From: Nitrobacter sp963807355
GTDB taxonomy: Bacteria > Pseudomonadota > Alphaproteobacteria > Rhizobiales > Xanthobacteraceae
Assembly (NCBI GenBank): GCA_963807355.1
Contig: CAWEBX010000029.1
Span: 268,305-332,304, forward strand
Reading direction: 5' to 3'
Length of the DNA stretch: 64,000 bases
This document shows positions 1 to 9,961 of the stretch, piece by piece. The translations under genes were made by a program, and so were the position numbers. The notes beneath the pieces are model-generated. The model had not been told where the DNA came from. It searched no databases and worked only from the letters and a program-made list of their open reading frames with translations. Within the stretch, counting starts at the first letter, position 1. Every line of letters begins with the position of its first letter.

Positions 1-84
1 CAAGCCTTCGCGGATCAAAAAGGGAAGACTCGCCGCCGGCGCGCATCGGGACACTGCGGCGGTTATTCGATCCGTCTTATCAGG

Positions 85-169
85 TGGTGCGCTCGAAAGG
101 ACTCGAACCTTCACGAATTTCTTCACTGCCACCTCAAGGCAGCGCGTCTACCAATTCCGCCACGAGCGC
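85..169 (-). tRNA. tRNA-Leu (anticodon GAG)
   Basis: On the minus strand a seven-base-pair acceptor stem (GCGCTCG/CGAGCGC) closes a class II tRNA with a long variable arm. The anticodon loop TTGAGGT gives GAG. The 3' CCA is encoded. It appears intact. Confidence 0.95.
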
Positions 170-359
170 TTAAAAGTCGGTTCAGGCTGACCGCCGGCCC
201 CATCAATGGCGCCGATTTAACAAAACAATGGTGGAGGGACAAGGCCCAGCGAGACGTTCCTTCTCCGATCGAGGCCCGAAAGCGCGGCATTCCCCGTGCA
301 ATATTAACACCGGAAATCAGGACGTTTCTGCGTTCTTTTGATCCAGATGTCAGATTTCG

Positions 360-420
360 AGCCCTTCCGCTTCTGACAGAATGAAAAGCGGGGCTCCATA
401 ATTTTGATCGGAGTAGCTTT
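360..420. repeat. degenerate dispersed intergenic repeat
   Basis: Shares the TTCCGCTTCTG core and the following GAATTTTGATC-like spacing with the fuller copy near 7,140. It lies just past the fliN stop codon. Such dispersed intergenic repeats are typical of Bradyrhizobium relatives. The stretch from 170 to 360 holds nothing I recognise. Confidence 0.4.
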
Positions 421-679
421 ATCGGCGGTCTGGCGTGCGAGGCAGCATCTGTTTGACTTCAACCGCGATGCGGTTCCGGTTGACCATCACAACACCGCTG
501 GCGATCGGCAAGTTATTGGCCAGGATCTTGACCTCGTCCTGCTCGGTGGCATCAAGCTCGATGATGGCGCCGCGGCTGAGCCGCATGACCTGATGAACGG
601 GCATGGACGTGGTCCCCAGGACCACCATGAGATCGACAGATACTTTATCGAGCGTCGCCACGAAATGCAAACTCACCAA
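419..679 (-). CDS. fliN: flagellar motor switch protein FliN family
   Basis: An 86-residue protein made up almost entirely of the SpoA/FliN C-terminal domain (VDLMVVLGTTSMPVHQVMRL, then GAIIELDATEQDEVKILANN). FliN forms part of the cytoplasmic C-ring that sets flagellar rotation direction. This short form without the variable N-terminal extension is common in alphaproteobacteria. It is divergent from lipB with a 47-base gap. A role as a FliN paralogue outside the main flagellar cluster is possible, since no other flagellar gene is in view. Confidence 0.85.
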   Translation of the reverse strand: MVSLHFVATLDKVSVDLMVVLGTTSMPVHQVMRLSRGAIIELDATEQDEVKILANNLPIASGVVMVNRNRIAVEVKQMLPRTPDRR

Positions 680-726
680 CCGTGCGGATTGCTACCATCT
701 CCAGACCACCACGTTAGGGTTAGCCA

Positions 727-1452
727 ATGGTTAATGACCGCCAAGCCCTCGACTTGAAGCTGTTTGCAGCCTCGTCCAGCGAGCCTGTGGACTGGCGACA
801 GTCCGATCATCCCGTGCCTTATCTGGAAGCTGTAGAGGCCATGGAAAGGCGGGTCACGGCGATTGCCTCGGGCGAGGCTCCGGAGCAGGTCTGGCTGCTG
901 GCGCACCCGCCGCTTTACACGTCCGGCACCAGTGGGCGCGAAGCCGATCTGCTGAAGGCCCGCTTTCCGCTATTCGCGACCGGCCGTGGCGGCCAGATCA
1001 CCTATCATGGCCCCGGCCAGCGCGTCGCTTATGTCATGCTGGATCTGAAGCGCCGCCGGCCGGACGTTCGGGACTTCATAGCCCGCCTTGAGGAATGGAT
1101 CATCCGCACGCTCGACGCCTTCGGCGTCAAGGGAGAAAGGCGCGAGGAACGGGTCGGCGTCTGGGTGGTGCGCCCGGACAAAGGCCCGGGTCACGAGGAT
1201 AAGATTGCAGCGATCGGCGTGCGGATCCGCCGTTGGGTATCGTTCCACGGCATCTCGCTCAATGTCGATCCCGATCTCAGTCATTTCGCCGACATCGTGC
1301 CCTGCGGTGTCACCGACCCCCGTTACAGCGTGACGAGCCTCGCCGACCTTGGTCTGTGCGTCAGGCTGGCCGATGTCGATGATGCTCTAAAGCGCACCTT
1401 CGGCGAAGTATTCGGGTCTTCGGAACTGCGTCTCACGGAGACAACGGCCTGA
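727..1452 (+). CDS. lipB: octanoyl-[acyl carrier protein]:protein transferase LipB
   Basis: Transfers octanoate from acyl carrier protein to lipoyl domains of 2-oxoacid dehydrogenases, the first step of lipoate assembly. The 241 residues contain the family signature GRGGQITYHGPGQ (around residue 84), the catalytic Lys in DKIAAIGVRI and the nucleophilic Cys in DIVPCGVTDP (around 197). Length is normal for LipB. It is a single gene, divergent from fliN, and appears intact. Confidence 0.95.
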   Translation: MVNDRQALDLKLFAASSSEPVDWRQSDHPVPYLEAVEAMERRVTAIASGEAPEQVWLLAHPPLYTSGTSGREADLLKARFPLFATGRGGQITYHGPGQRVAYVMLDLKRRRPDVRDFIARLEEWIIRTLDAFGVKGERREERVGVWVVRPDKGPGHEDKIAAIGVRIRRWVSFHGISLNVDPDLSHFADIVPCGVTDPRYSVTSLADLGLCVRLADVDDALKRTFGEVFGSSELRLTETTA

Positions 1453-1518
1453 CCGTCACGAAGCCGCGCGATCACAGTCCGTTCTGTGGATAGGCCGGCT
1501 TTCGTTGCGTATCTTCGC

Positions 1519-1818
1519 CTACACCGTAGGAAGTTGTGAGAAGCGTTCGCCGGTCCGGATCATCTTCACGGCGTTCGCCGTCACAGCCTGTTCTTCGACC
1601 CCATCCACGCGGGCAAATTCCGGGCCATTCCGGCACCGCGCCGTCATCTCCGCGACAGCCTCGGCCGACCCTGCGAACAAAGCCTCGACGCTGCCGTCAC
1701 GCCGGTTACGTACCCAGCCGCCAACACCGAGACGGGTTGCTTCGCGCATCGTCCAGTAGCGGAAACCAACGCCCTGAACGCGACCGCGGATTACGACCTG
1801 GCGAACTACCTCATCCAT
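1519..1818 (-). CDS. acyP: acylphosphatase
   Basis: A small (about 99 residues) protein with the acylphosphatase signature GRVQGVGFRYW, whose Arg binds phosphate, followed by GWVRNRRDGSVEA with the catalytic Asn. It hydrolyses the carboxyl-phosphate bond of acyl phosphates. The longer open frame to 1863 adds a Pro/Gly-rich stretch unlike the family, so I start at the internal Met (MDEVVRQVVI). It lies downstream of pccA in the same orientation. Confidence 0.9.
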   Translation of the reverse strand: MDEVVRQVVIRGRVQGVGFRYWTMREATRLGVGGWVRNRRDGSVEALFAGSAEAVAEMTARCRNGPEFARVDGVEEQAVTANAVKMIRTGERFSQLPTV

Positions 1819-1894
1819 CCAGAACTCCGGTCCGCCGCCGCCGGGTGGGCGCACGGCACGCAAGTTTCAGGGCATCTAGGCATCATGGGAAACC

Positions 1895-3910
1895 TCAGGC
1901 GAATTCGAGGATGAGCGCATCCACCGCCAGCGTCGCTCCGGGTACGGCCGCAATCGTTTTGACCGTTCCGTCTTGCTCGGCGCGCAGCACGTTCTGCATC
2001 TTCATCGCCTCGATAATCGCCAGTGTCTCGCCGGCCTTGACCTCCTGCCCTTCGGTGACGGCGATCGATATGACGAGGCCCGGCATCGGACACAGCAGCT
2101 TTTTGCCGTTATCAGCGGCCGACACCACGGGCATAAGCCGCGCAGCTGCCGCCTCGGTTTCGGTAAACACATTGATCGCGACTTCGCAGCCCTGATGCGC
2201 AAGCCGGAATCCGTTCGTGATCGGCCTCACCTGTATTGCGATCGGATGCCCGTCGAGCGTGCCCTGCCAGACCGGCTGGCCAGGCACCCATCGTGAGAGC
2301 AATCGATGCGCTTTGCCGGCACCCTCACCCGCGTCCACGAAGCGAACCGTTATGGCGTCGCCGTCACGCGAGACATCGAGCAGGATTTCATCGCGATCGA
2401 GCCAAACGGCGCGGCGGCCTTCCCTCGTCACCGGGCGACCGTTCAACTGGCCGGAAATCTGTCGCTTGCGCTCGCCGAGCACGTGATCGATCGCGGCCGC
2501 TACCGCCGCAAGCCTGCGCGCGATCTCGCCTTCCGGCGCGCGCGCGGTGAAGCCTTTCGGAAACTCCTCCGCGATGAACCCGGTCGAGAGATTACCGGCG
2601 CGCCAGCGCGCGTGACCCATCAAGGTCGACAAAAACGGAATGTTGTGTCCGATACCGTCGATGTAGAACGCGTCCAGCGCATGGGCATGCGCTTCGATGG
2701 CGGCGACGCGGGACGGCCCATGAGTCACGAGTTTGGCGATCATCGGATCGTAATGAACTGTAATCTCGCCGCCCTCGCACACGCCTGTGTCGTTGCGCAA
2801 GGTGACATCGTTTCGGCTGATTTCCGCCGGCGGCCGATATTTGACGAGGCGTCCGATTGAAGGAAGAAAATTGCGGAAGGGATCTTCGGCATAGATGCGC
2901 GACTCAATTGCCCATCCCGTCAGCGTCACGTCCTTCTGCGCTATCGGCAGTTTTTCTCCTGCGGCGATACGGATCATCTGCTCGACCAGATCGATGCCGG
3001 TAACCAGTTCGGTGACCGGATGCTCGACCTGTAGCCGCGTGTTCATCTCGAGAAAGTAAAAGCTCTTGTCCTGCCCGGCGACAAACTCGACCGTGCCTGC
3101 CGAGTCGTAGTTTACGGCCTTGGCCAGCGCCACGGCCTGCTCGCCCATCTTGCGCCGCGTGATCTCGTCGAGCAGCGGCGACGGCGCCTCCTCGATGACT
3201 TTCTGATTTCGCCGCTGGATCGAGCACTCGCGCTCGCCAAGATGGATCACGTTGCCATGCTTGTCGCCGAGCACCTGGATTTCGATATGTCGGGGATCGA
3301 CGATAAACTTCTCGATGAAGAGGCGGTCGTCGCCGAACGAGGCTTTTGCCTCTGCCTTCGCCAGATTAAAACCCTCGACGACCTGGGCGCTCGAATGCGC
3401 AATGCGCATGCCCTTGCCTCCGCCGCCCGCCGACGCCTTGATCATCACCGGATAGCCGATCTCGCCGGCGATCTTCACCGCGTGCCTTTCGTCCTGGATC
3501 ACGCCGAGGAAGCCCGGCACCGTCGAGACCCCGGCCTTGGCCGCCGCCTTCTTGGATTCGATCTTGTCACCCATTGCGGCGATCGCGCCGGGATTGGGCC
3601 CAATGAAAACGACGCCGGCATCTGCAAGCGCTCGCGGAAACTCCGCGCGCTCTGACAGAAACCCGTAGCCGGGATGGACGGCCTCCGCGCCGCTCTTGCG
3701 GCAGGCTTTCACGATTGTCTCAATCACCAGATAACTCTCGGCGGCCGGCGGGGCGCCGATCGGCACGGCCTCGTCGGCCATCACGACGTGAAGCGCGTCT
3801 CGATCCGCCTCCGAGTACACGGCAACGGTTTCGATGCCCATCCGGCGGGCCGATCTGATGATCCGGCAGGCGATCTCGCCGCGATTGGCGATCAGAATTC
3901 GTTTGAACAT
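1895..3910 (-). CDS. pccA: acetyl/propionyl-CoA carboxylase, biotin carboxylase/carrier alpha subunit
   Basis: A 671-residue protein in the family order: biotin carboxylase N-terminal domain (FKRILIANRGEIACRIIRSA), ATP-grasp with the glycine-rich loop KASAGGGGKGM, biotin carboxylase C-terminal domain, a PCC-type linker domain and a C-terminal biotinyl domain with EAMKMQN. The Lys of AMKM is biotinylated. It carboxylates biotin for a carboxyltransferase beta subunit that is not in this window; propionyl-CoA is the likeliest substrate by length and domain layout, but methylcrotonyl-CoA cannot be excluded. It is followed by acylphosphatase on the same strand. Confidence 0.9.
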   Translation of the reverse strand: MFKRILIANRGEIACRIIRSARRMGIETVAVYSEADRDALHVVMADEAVPIGAPPAAESYLVIETIVKACRKSGAEAVHPGYGFLSERAEFPRALADAGVVFIGPNPGAIAAMGDKIESKKAAAKAGVSTVPGFLGVIQDERHAVKIAGEIGYPVMIKASAGGGGKGMRIAHSSAQVVEGFNLAKAEAKASFGDDRLFIEKFIVDPRHIEIQVLGDKHGNVIHLGERECSIQRRNQKVIEEAPSPLLDEITRRKMGEQAVALAKAVNYDSAGTVEFVAGQDKSFYFLEMNTRLQVEHPVTELVTGIDLVEQMIRIAAGEKLPIAQKDVTLTGWAIESRIYAEDPFRNFLPSIGRLVKYRPPAEISRNDVTLRNDTGVCEGGEITVHYDPMIAKLVTHGPSRVAAIEAHAHALDAFYIDGIGHNIPFLSTLMGHARWRAGNLSTGFIAEEFPKGFTARAPEGEIARRLAAVAAAIDHVLGERKRQISGQLNGRPVTREGRRAVWLDRDEILLDVSRDGDAITVRFVDAGEGAGKAHRLLSRWVPGQPVWQGTLDGHPIAIQVRPITNGFRLAHQGCEVAINVFTETEAAAARLMPVVSAADNGKKLLCPMPGLVISIAVTEGQEVKAGETLAIIEAMKMQNVLRAEQDGTVKTIAAVPGATLAVDALILEFA

Positions 3911-4057
3911 GCCTGGCGACCTGCAACCTTCGGGCGCGGTCCAATCTTCAGCACGGCGTACGCGGTCCGGCCTACGACGCTGTCATGTTTCCTCGTACAG
4001 AAAAATCAAACAGCAGCAAAGACTTTTCAGCAGGAGCGAACATCGAGGAGTTTTGAT

Positions 4058-4207
4058 ATGTCACCCTTTTCGCTGCACGTCACCCGGCGCAGGGGACCTT
4101 TTCCGCTGACCGCCTATGACTTCGCTAAGCCGCTTCAGCTACGGTTGCTCGATCTGGAGCGCCCGACAAAAAACGGCGGGCAACAACCCGCCGTTTCGTC
4201 GATTTAG
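4058..4207 (+). CDS. candidate small protein (49 residues), unrecognised
   Basis: An ATG lies seven bases after a good Shine-Dalgarno GAGGAG and opens a 49-codon frame (MSPFSLHVTRRRG...). Its last third runs through the hairpin at 4168-4196, which argues against real coding there. The signal at the start is better than chance, but the product is not recognised. Confidence 0.25.
   Translation: MSPFSLHVTRRRGPFPLTAYDFAKPLQLRLLDLERPTKNGGQQPAVSSI
4168..4196 (-). terminator. rho-independent terminator for the minus-strand gene at 4223-4795
   Basis: A ten-base stem (AAACGGCGGG / CCCGCCGTTT) with a six-base loop is followed on the minus strand by a run of six T. It lies 27 bases beyond the stop of the upstream minus-strand gene. 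Confidence 0.8.
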
Positions 4208-4222
4208 TAAATTCCGCGTCCC

Positions 4223-4795
4223 TTACATGCCGAGGTCGAGAACGTTTGGAAGGTGCGCCAGCGGCAAGGTTGCCGCGCCGATCAGGCTGGCGACCAGTGC
4301 CATCAACTGACGATTGCTGCGGCGTTTGCCACGCATCTGGTTCGCAATCCATTCCAGCACTTCAATGTTGACGCCCACTGCCCGGGTCGGCGCCCAGCTT
4401 TCGATAGCGGTATCCGGAGCCAAAGCGATGCGGCGCGCCGGCACCGGAAGCCCTGATGCGGACGCCGCGTGGTGGACGATGGCTTTGGCGAACAGATCGT
4501 CGAACCGTCCGTCATCGCTTCGCTCGGTGGCGGCATCATTGATTTCAAATAACGCTTCAGCCTCTTCCCGGCTTACCGGCTGGTTGTCTACGGCAGCAGC
4601 CGTCAAAAGGTGCACACACCAAGACGTATCAGTGGAATCAAGCATTCTGGAGAAATGAACGCGGCCTCCGGCGGTCGGCCCCTCCCCGGTGATGACCCCG
4701 TTACGGATCTTTGCGAGGGCCGCCACCACGTCCTTCCGACTCGCAATGGCAAAAATATCGATAGGGGCGACGGCGGCGGACAGGTCGGAAAGCAT
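4223..4795 (-). CDS. conserved-looking hypothetical protein, no domain recognised
   Basis: A 190-residue, Ala-rich soluble protein. It contains HFSRMLDSTDTSWCVHLLTAAAV near residue 50 and a basic stretch (QMRGKRRSNRQLM) before a short hydrophobic segment near the C-terminus. No signal peptide or catalytic motif is visible. A proper terminator follows it, and codon choice matches neighbouring core genes, so I take it as real. The 360 bases between it and the peroxiredoxin gene hold nothing recognisable beyond promoters to be expected. Confidence 0.65.
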   Translation of the reverse strand: MLSDLSAAVAPIDIFAIASRKDVVAALAKIRNGVITGEGPTAGGRVHFSRMLDSTDTSWCVHLLTAAAVDNQPVSREEAEALFEINDAATERSDDGRFDDLFAKAIVHHAASASGLPVPARRIALAPDTAIESWAPTRAVGVNIEVLEWIANQMRGKRRSNRQLMALVASLIGAATLPLAHLPNVLDLGM

Positions 4796-5156
4796 AGGAA
4801 TGGTTCTCTCTTCTGGATCAAATGAGCAATTTCACGCGGGAGTGAATCGTTCGTTAAAAATCGGACAATCCGCGGCGGTGCTTTGAAACGGCAGGCAGTT
4901 AGTTCAGTGGTCGCCTTGATGGCGATCCCGGTTCATGGCGCCACCTTCCGGCGCGGATGGGGCAACATCGGGACATCTGCGATCACAATCTCGTAGGCTT
5001 TAATTCGCTGTACCTGCCAGTCGTCGACAGGAAGATGCTCCGCAACGCTCGCCAGGAGAAAAGATATTACCCTTTTTCATTACCGGTTCCGTTTCGCCTG
5101 GCCCGAGCCTATAGTCCCGCCACCCCCGTTTAACTGTGACACGAGGACGTGAACTT

Positions 5157-5816
5157 ATGACTTTATCGATTGGTTCGACCGCCCCTGATTTTGAAGCCGA
5201 GAGTACTGAAGGCAACATCAGCTTTCACAAGTGGCTCGGCGATAGCTGGGGGTTGTTTTTCTCGCACCCCAAGGACTTCACGCCGGTCTGCACCACTGAA
5301 CTCGGCGCCGTCGCCCGGCTCAAGCCTGAGTTCGACAAGCGGGGCGTCAAGCTGATCGGCATCAGCGTCGACCCAACCGACAAGCATCACCTTTGGGCCA
5401 AGGACATCGAGGAGACGCAGGGTGTCGCGCCGAACTATCCGCTGATTGCGGATGTCGATTTCAAGGTCGCCAAGCTCTACGGCATGTTGCCGGCCAGCAC
5501 GTCCGGCGACGTCAACAAGCGGACGCCTGTCGACAATCAGACCGTGCGCAACATTTTCGTGATCGGTCCCGACAAGCAGGTCAAGATTGTCCTCATTTAT
5601 CCGATGAGCACCGGCCGCAACTGGCAGGAAGTGCTGCGCGTCATCGACTCCTTGCAGCTCACCGCCAAACACGGCGTCTCGACGCCGTCGGACTGGAAGC
5701 AAGGCGACGATGTGTTCTTTTCGGCCGCGGTTCCGGAGGAAGAGGCCCGCAAGAAGTTCCCAAAGGGATGGAAGTCGCCGAAGCCATATTTCCGGATTGT
5801 TGAGCAGCCGAAGTAA
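5157..5816 (+). CDS. 1-Cys peroxiredoxin (Prx6/AhpC-TSA family)
   Basis: Reduces hydrogen peroxide and alkyl hydroperoxides. The peroxidatic Cys sits in HPKDFTPVCTTELG (near residue 46), and the C-terminal Prx6-type extension ends in FPKGWKSPKPYFR. There is no CxxC resolving motif, which fits the 1-Cys class. I start at MTLSIGSTAPDF, where the peroxiredoxin fold begins; the frame opens eight codons earlier, but GAGGA lies upstream of the chosen ATG. The 219 residues match the family. A strong terminator follows. Confidence 0.93.
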   Translation: MTLSIGSTAPDFEAESTEGNISFHKWLGDSWGLFFSHPKDFTPVCTTELGAVARLKPEFDKRGVKLIGISVDPTDKHHLWAKDIEETQGVAPNYPLIADVDFKVAKLYGMLPASTSGDVNKRTPVDNQTVRNIFVIGPDKQVKIVLIYPMSTGRNWQEVLRVIDSLQLTAKHGVSTPSDWKQGDDVFFSAAVPEEEARKKFPKGWKSPKPYFRIVEQPK

Positions 5817-5844
5817 CGCAAGCTGTATTCAATCGAGAATACGC

Positions 5845-5878
5845 AAGAAGGGACGCCGCCGCGGCGTCCCTTCTTTTT
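5845..5878 (+). terminator. rho-independent terminator after the peroxiredoxin gene
   Basis: Perfect 15-base inverted repeat (AAGAAGGGACGCCGC and its complement) around a single central base, ending in TTCTTTTT. It lies 29 bases after the stop codon. Confidence 0.93.
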
Positions 5879-6009
5879 GGTGCTGAGACATTTCGCGCCC
5901 GTCGGCCGCCCGTCATTGCGGCCTTGAGGACACGACCTTATCCTGGGCTAACTAGCATGCCCGTGGAATGCTTCTGCAATTTCAGAACATCTGCCGAAGA
6001 GAAGTCACC

Positions 6010-7137
6010 ATGCACGTTCGCGCCGCAGTTGCTATTGCCGCCAGCAAGCCACTTGAAGTCACGACGGTGGAACTCGATGGCCCGCGTAACGGAGAGGTCA
6101 TGGTCGAGATCAAGGCGACCGGCGTCTGCCACACCGACGAGTTCACCTTGTCCGGCGCGGATCCGGAAGGATTGTTTCCGGCGATCCTCGGTCATGAGGG
6201 AGCCGGTATTGTCGTCGATGTCGGCAAGGGTGTGACCTCGGTGAAGAAAGGCGATCACGTTATTCCGCTCTACACGCCAGAATGCCGGCAATGTCCGTCA
6301 TGTCTGTCGCGCAAGACCAATCTCTGCACGGCAATTCGCGCTACCCAGGGCCAGGGACTGATGCCGGATGGCACATCGCGCTTCTCTTTGGACGGCAAGC
6401 CGATCCATCACTACATGGGCACTTCGACCTTCGCCAATTACACGGTGCTGCCGGAGATTGCGGTTGCCAAGATCCGCGAAGACGCCCCTTTCGACAAGGT
6501 CTGTTACATAGGCTGCGGCGTCACGACCGGAGTAGGCGCGGTCATTAACACCGCGAAGGTCGAACCCGGAGCCAAGGCGATCGTGTTCGGCCTCGGCGGC
6601 ATCGGTCTGAACGTTCTACAAGGGTTACGGCTCGCCGGAGCCGACATGATTATCGGCGTGGACATCAACGACGACCGCAAAGCGTGGGGCGAACGCTTTG
6701 GCATGACGCATTTCGTCAACCCGACTGACGTCGGAAAGGATCTTGTCCCTCACCTGATCGATATGACGAAGTCCGGTGCTGATCAGATCGGCGGCGCGGA
6801 TTATACCTTCGACTGTACCGGCAACGTGAAGGTGATGCGCCAGGCGCTGGAAGCCTGCCACCGTGGTTGGGGACAGTCGATCGTCATCGGCGTCGCACCC
6901 GCCGGCGCGGAAATTGCGACGCGGCCGTTCCAGCTCGTCACGGGTCGCGTATGGAAGGGCACAGCGTTTGGCGGCGCACGCGGCCGAACCGATGTGCCGA
7001 AGATCGTCGACTGGTACATGCAGGGCAAAATCCAGATCGACCCGATGATCACGCATGTCATGCCGCTCGACGACATCAACAGAGCGTTCGACCTGATGCG
7101 CAAAGGCGAATTGATCCGCAGCGTTGTGACGTTCTAG
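6010..7137 (+). CDS. adhC: S-(hydroxymethyl)glutathione dehydrogenase / class III alcohol dehydrogenase
   Basis: Oxidises the formaldehyde-glutathione adduct (and reduces S-nitrosoglutathione) with NAD. Visible features: catalytic zinc site GVCHTDE and GHEGAG, the structural zinc cysteines in CRQCPSCLSRKTNLC, the class III region GTSTFANYTV and the nucleotide fold GLGGIGLNV. The 375 residues from MHVRAAVAI match the class; the frame opens 14 codons earlier but a purine-rich ribosome site precedes the chosen ATG. Appears intact. Likely cytoplasmic formaldehyde detoxification. Confidence 0.93.
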   Translation: MHVRAAVAIAASKPLEVTTVELDGPRNGEVMVEIKATGVCHTDEFTLSGADPEGLFPAILGHEGAGIVVDVGKGVTSVKKGDHVIPLYTPECRQCPSCLSRKTNLCTAIRATQGQGLMPDGTSRFSLDGKPIHHYMGTSTFANYTVLPEIAVAKIREDAPFDKVCYIGCGVTTGVGAVINTAKVEPGAKAIVFGLGGIGLNVLQGLRLAGADMIIGVDINDDRKAWGERFGMTHFVNPTDVGKDLVPHLIDMTKSGADQIGGADYTFDCTGNVKVMRQALEACHRGWGQSIVIGVAPAGAEIATRPFQLVTGRVWKGTAFGGARGRTDVPKIVDWYMQGKIQIDPMITHVMPLDDINRAFDLMRKGELIRSVVTF

Positions 7138-7235
7138 AGCTTTCCGCTTCTGGCAGAATCTGAAGCGTGATCCCATGATTTTGATCTGACGCGTTTTCAC
7201 GCGAACCGGTATCCACTTCGCTCGAAAACCGTTTA
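7136..7235. repeat. dispersed Bradyrhizobiaceae intergenic repeat
   Basis: The segment starting TTCCGCTTCTGGCAGAAT and containing GCGAACCGGTATCCACTTCG is a well-known intergenic repeat in Bradyrhizobium and relatives. A degenerate copy lies at about 360. It fills most of the gap between the dehydrogenase and the cyclase. Confidence 0.75.
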
Positions 7236-7281
7236 GACCCGCGCCGACTCCGCAGCCCCGGTTCGGATCTTGCCGTCCTCA

Positions 7282-9577
7282 TCAATCCATCGGCTTGCGT
7301 GCTGTAACAGGTGATAGCGTTGCGTGAAGCGATGTGATCTGTTCAGCCAAGCGGTGATAGAAATCCTGCATGTCCTCGCCGGCGAGCTCTTGACACCGGG
7401 CCAGGGCGACTGTCGCCTCAAGCCCCTCACCTGTTTTGATCGCGGTCAGCAGCGCGCCGTGCTGACGCTTCAATTCGGCGAACTCTGGCGATCCCGCCAT
7501 AGTATCGTCGCCAGCGATTGCATAAATTTTTGTGGGCCGTGACTTGCCTTTCAACAAGATCTCGCCCGCCTCGAGCAGCGCAATTCCTTTGACCCGTCGG
7601 GCCACGTCTTCCGAAACCAGAAGATCCACATTGAGCGCCTTGCTTGCCGAACTCGATTCGTGCCGCCACGTTCACAACATCGCCCATAGCCGAATAATTA
7701 AACCGTCTTTGCGATCCCATGTTGCCGACGCAAGCCAGTCCGGCATTGATGCCGACCCCGATCTTGACGCGCGAGTCGTCGAAGCCGCGCGCAGAGAATC
7801 CAAAGACATCAGCGTCGTTGAGCGCGCCGAGCGCCGCACGCATCTTGAGCGCGGCCCGGCAGGCCCGGGTCGCATGATCGGACACGTCGACCGGCGCGTT
7901 CCAGAATGCCATGATCGAATCTCCGATGTATTTGTCGATTGTCCCCAGTTCATCCTGTATCGCGTCCGACAGCGGCGCCAGCAGCGTATTGATGAAATCG
8001 ACAAGTTCCGTGGCGGTCAGAGCTTCAGAGATCGGAGTAAAACCGCGCACATCCATGAACATCACGGAAATATCGCGGGATTCCCCCCCGAGGCGCATCC
8101 CCTGCGGTGAATTTTCAAGCTGGGTCAGCAATTCCGGCGCGAGATACTGACCAAAGGCCTGCCGTACGAACTTCTTCTCTCGATCGGAGGCAACGTGAAG
8201 CACGCGCTCCACGGCGATATAGACCGCTAGCGCCGCCAGCGACGGGAAGATCGGATCAATCAAGAGGCGAAATTGCGAGAAAGCGATCCACGATCCGGCA
8301 AGCCCCGCGACAAATCCCACCACGCCGGCATAGAACGAGAACCGGGCGCCGAACGTCAGGACCAGGCCGGCGACCAAGGCGCCGAACAATACGGTCAAGA
8401 CGATTTCCAGTCCGTTCGTCCAGTCCGGACGCTCGATGAAGTCCTGCGCGAGGATCTGCTCGATCAACTGCGCCTGGATGGCGACGCCCGGAACCGGTCC
8501 GCCCAGAGGCGTTGCGCGTGAATCCATCAAACCCGCAGCCGATGCGCCGACGAGGACAATCGCGCCGTCGATCAGGGGCTTCACCGTAGCCTCTTTAGCG
8601 GGATCAAGAATGTCTTTCACCGACACGTAACGCTGCGGCCGATCGCGACTGAAATAGATCCGGGACTCGCCGTTGCTTGTTAACGGCAACTTGAACGCGC
8701 CTACCCGCATATCGATCAGCGCGTCGTGGCCCGTGTCACTGTCCCCGCTCGCTCCCGTCCCTCGCACGATAATGCTTTTCTGGTTCTGAGCGACCCGCAG
8801 CGCCTCAATCGCAAGGCTGGGGTAGATGCTCACGCCGTCAGAAAACACCATAGGGGCTCGGCGGACGATGCCGCCGCGATCGTGCGAACTTAAATTGATG
8901 CCGCCGATACCTGCCGCCCTTTCGTTGAATATCGGCAGGCTCGACACCGTGCCGTGAAACGGCGCAAGCACCTTTGTCGGATTGACGCCGACAAAGGCCA
9001 CCCCGGCCCGGCCCGGCGGGCGGTTGTCGTTAGCGGCTCTGGTGGCGGCAAAGCCGAGTACGACCCCCGTCTTGCCGATTGCATCAGCGAACGCCTGATC
9101 GTGGTCAGGCAGGTTCGCGAGCAGCTTCATGGTTTGGTCGAGATCTGGTGCGCCGGAATCCCGCAAATCGTCGACAAGCCGGCTCGGCGTAGTTCGATCC
9201 GGCTCGGAGAAAATGACATCGTAGGCGATCACGCCCGCACCGAGATCGGCAAGCCGACGGGTCAGCGCCGCAAGACGTGTCCGCGGCCAAGGCCACTGGC
9301 CGTATTCCGAGATCGAGGCTTCGTCGATATCGACGATCCGCACCGGCAGATCGGTATAGGCGCGGGGTTTGAGCCGCTGATAGGTATCGAATGTACGCTC
9401 CTTCAATTCGGTGACGATGCGCGGATCATAAGCGCGCAGCGAAGTAAGCAGCACAAGGGTCGCTATCGCTGCACCGACCGCGCGAAGATTCTTGTTACGC
9501 GTCAGCCGGCGCAGACGCGCCCACGCTAACATCGTCCGCACGCGCAAGGTGCTGCGCAAACGCGTTGCAGCCTTCAT
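7282..9577 (-). CDS. CHASE2-domain adenylate/guanylate cyclase, frameshifted
   Basis: Membrane receptor cyclase. Order: N-terminal membrane segment (AVGAAIATLVLLTSLRAY), periplasmic CHASE2 domain (VRIVDIDEASISEYGQWPWP), three closely spaced membrane segments (IVLTVLFGALVAGLVLTFGA onward), then a class III cyclase domain with SVMFMDVRGFT, GDSIMAFWNAP and MGDVVNVAARIE. Near 7,653 the frame breaks: restoring two lost bases continues ARIE with SSASKALNVDLLVSED and a normal cyclase C-terminus ending at 7282. Either a real loss of function or a sequencing error. Cyclases of this type make cAMP; the signal is unknown. Confidence 0.85.
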
Positions 9578-9961
9578 CGATCCGTCTCGGCTTCGGATAC
9601 GAACAGACGAATATTATGGCCGATGCAGTCTGAAAAGCCTGTCGGCTCGCGGCCCGTTTCTGCGGGCCTTCTGCGCAAGCTGAGATCGGCGCAATCAAGG
9701 GACGACGACAAAGGGTCTGAATCCGGTTCAATGATTCTGTGATCGGCTCGACAATCCGTGGGCACAACGACATCGCGAAATGTTACCGGCAACATTAGCG
9801 GATATCCGTTCCGTTTGGCGCACAAAAATAGCAGTTGATTGGATGTAGCTATTAGGTAATCGCCTGATGCATCGGCGAAGAACGCGGGCGAATTCGGCGG
9901 TTCACCGTCGACTTCGTGCCGCGCGGCTTGGGCGCGAGACGTATCGGGATAGACCTCCGGC
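9578..9961. other. intergenic gap, nothing recognised
   Basis: No convincing gene on either strand. It should hold the promoter of the cyclase gene at its left end. The out-of-frame tail of the next gene's open frame (to 9852) runs into it and is not real coding. Confidence 0.5.
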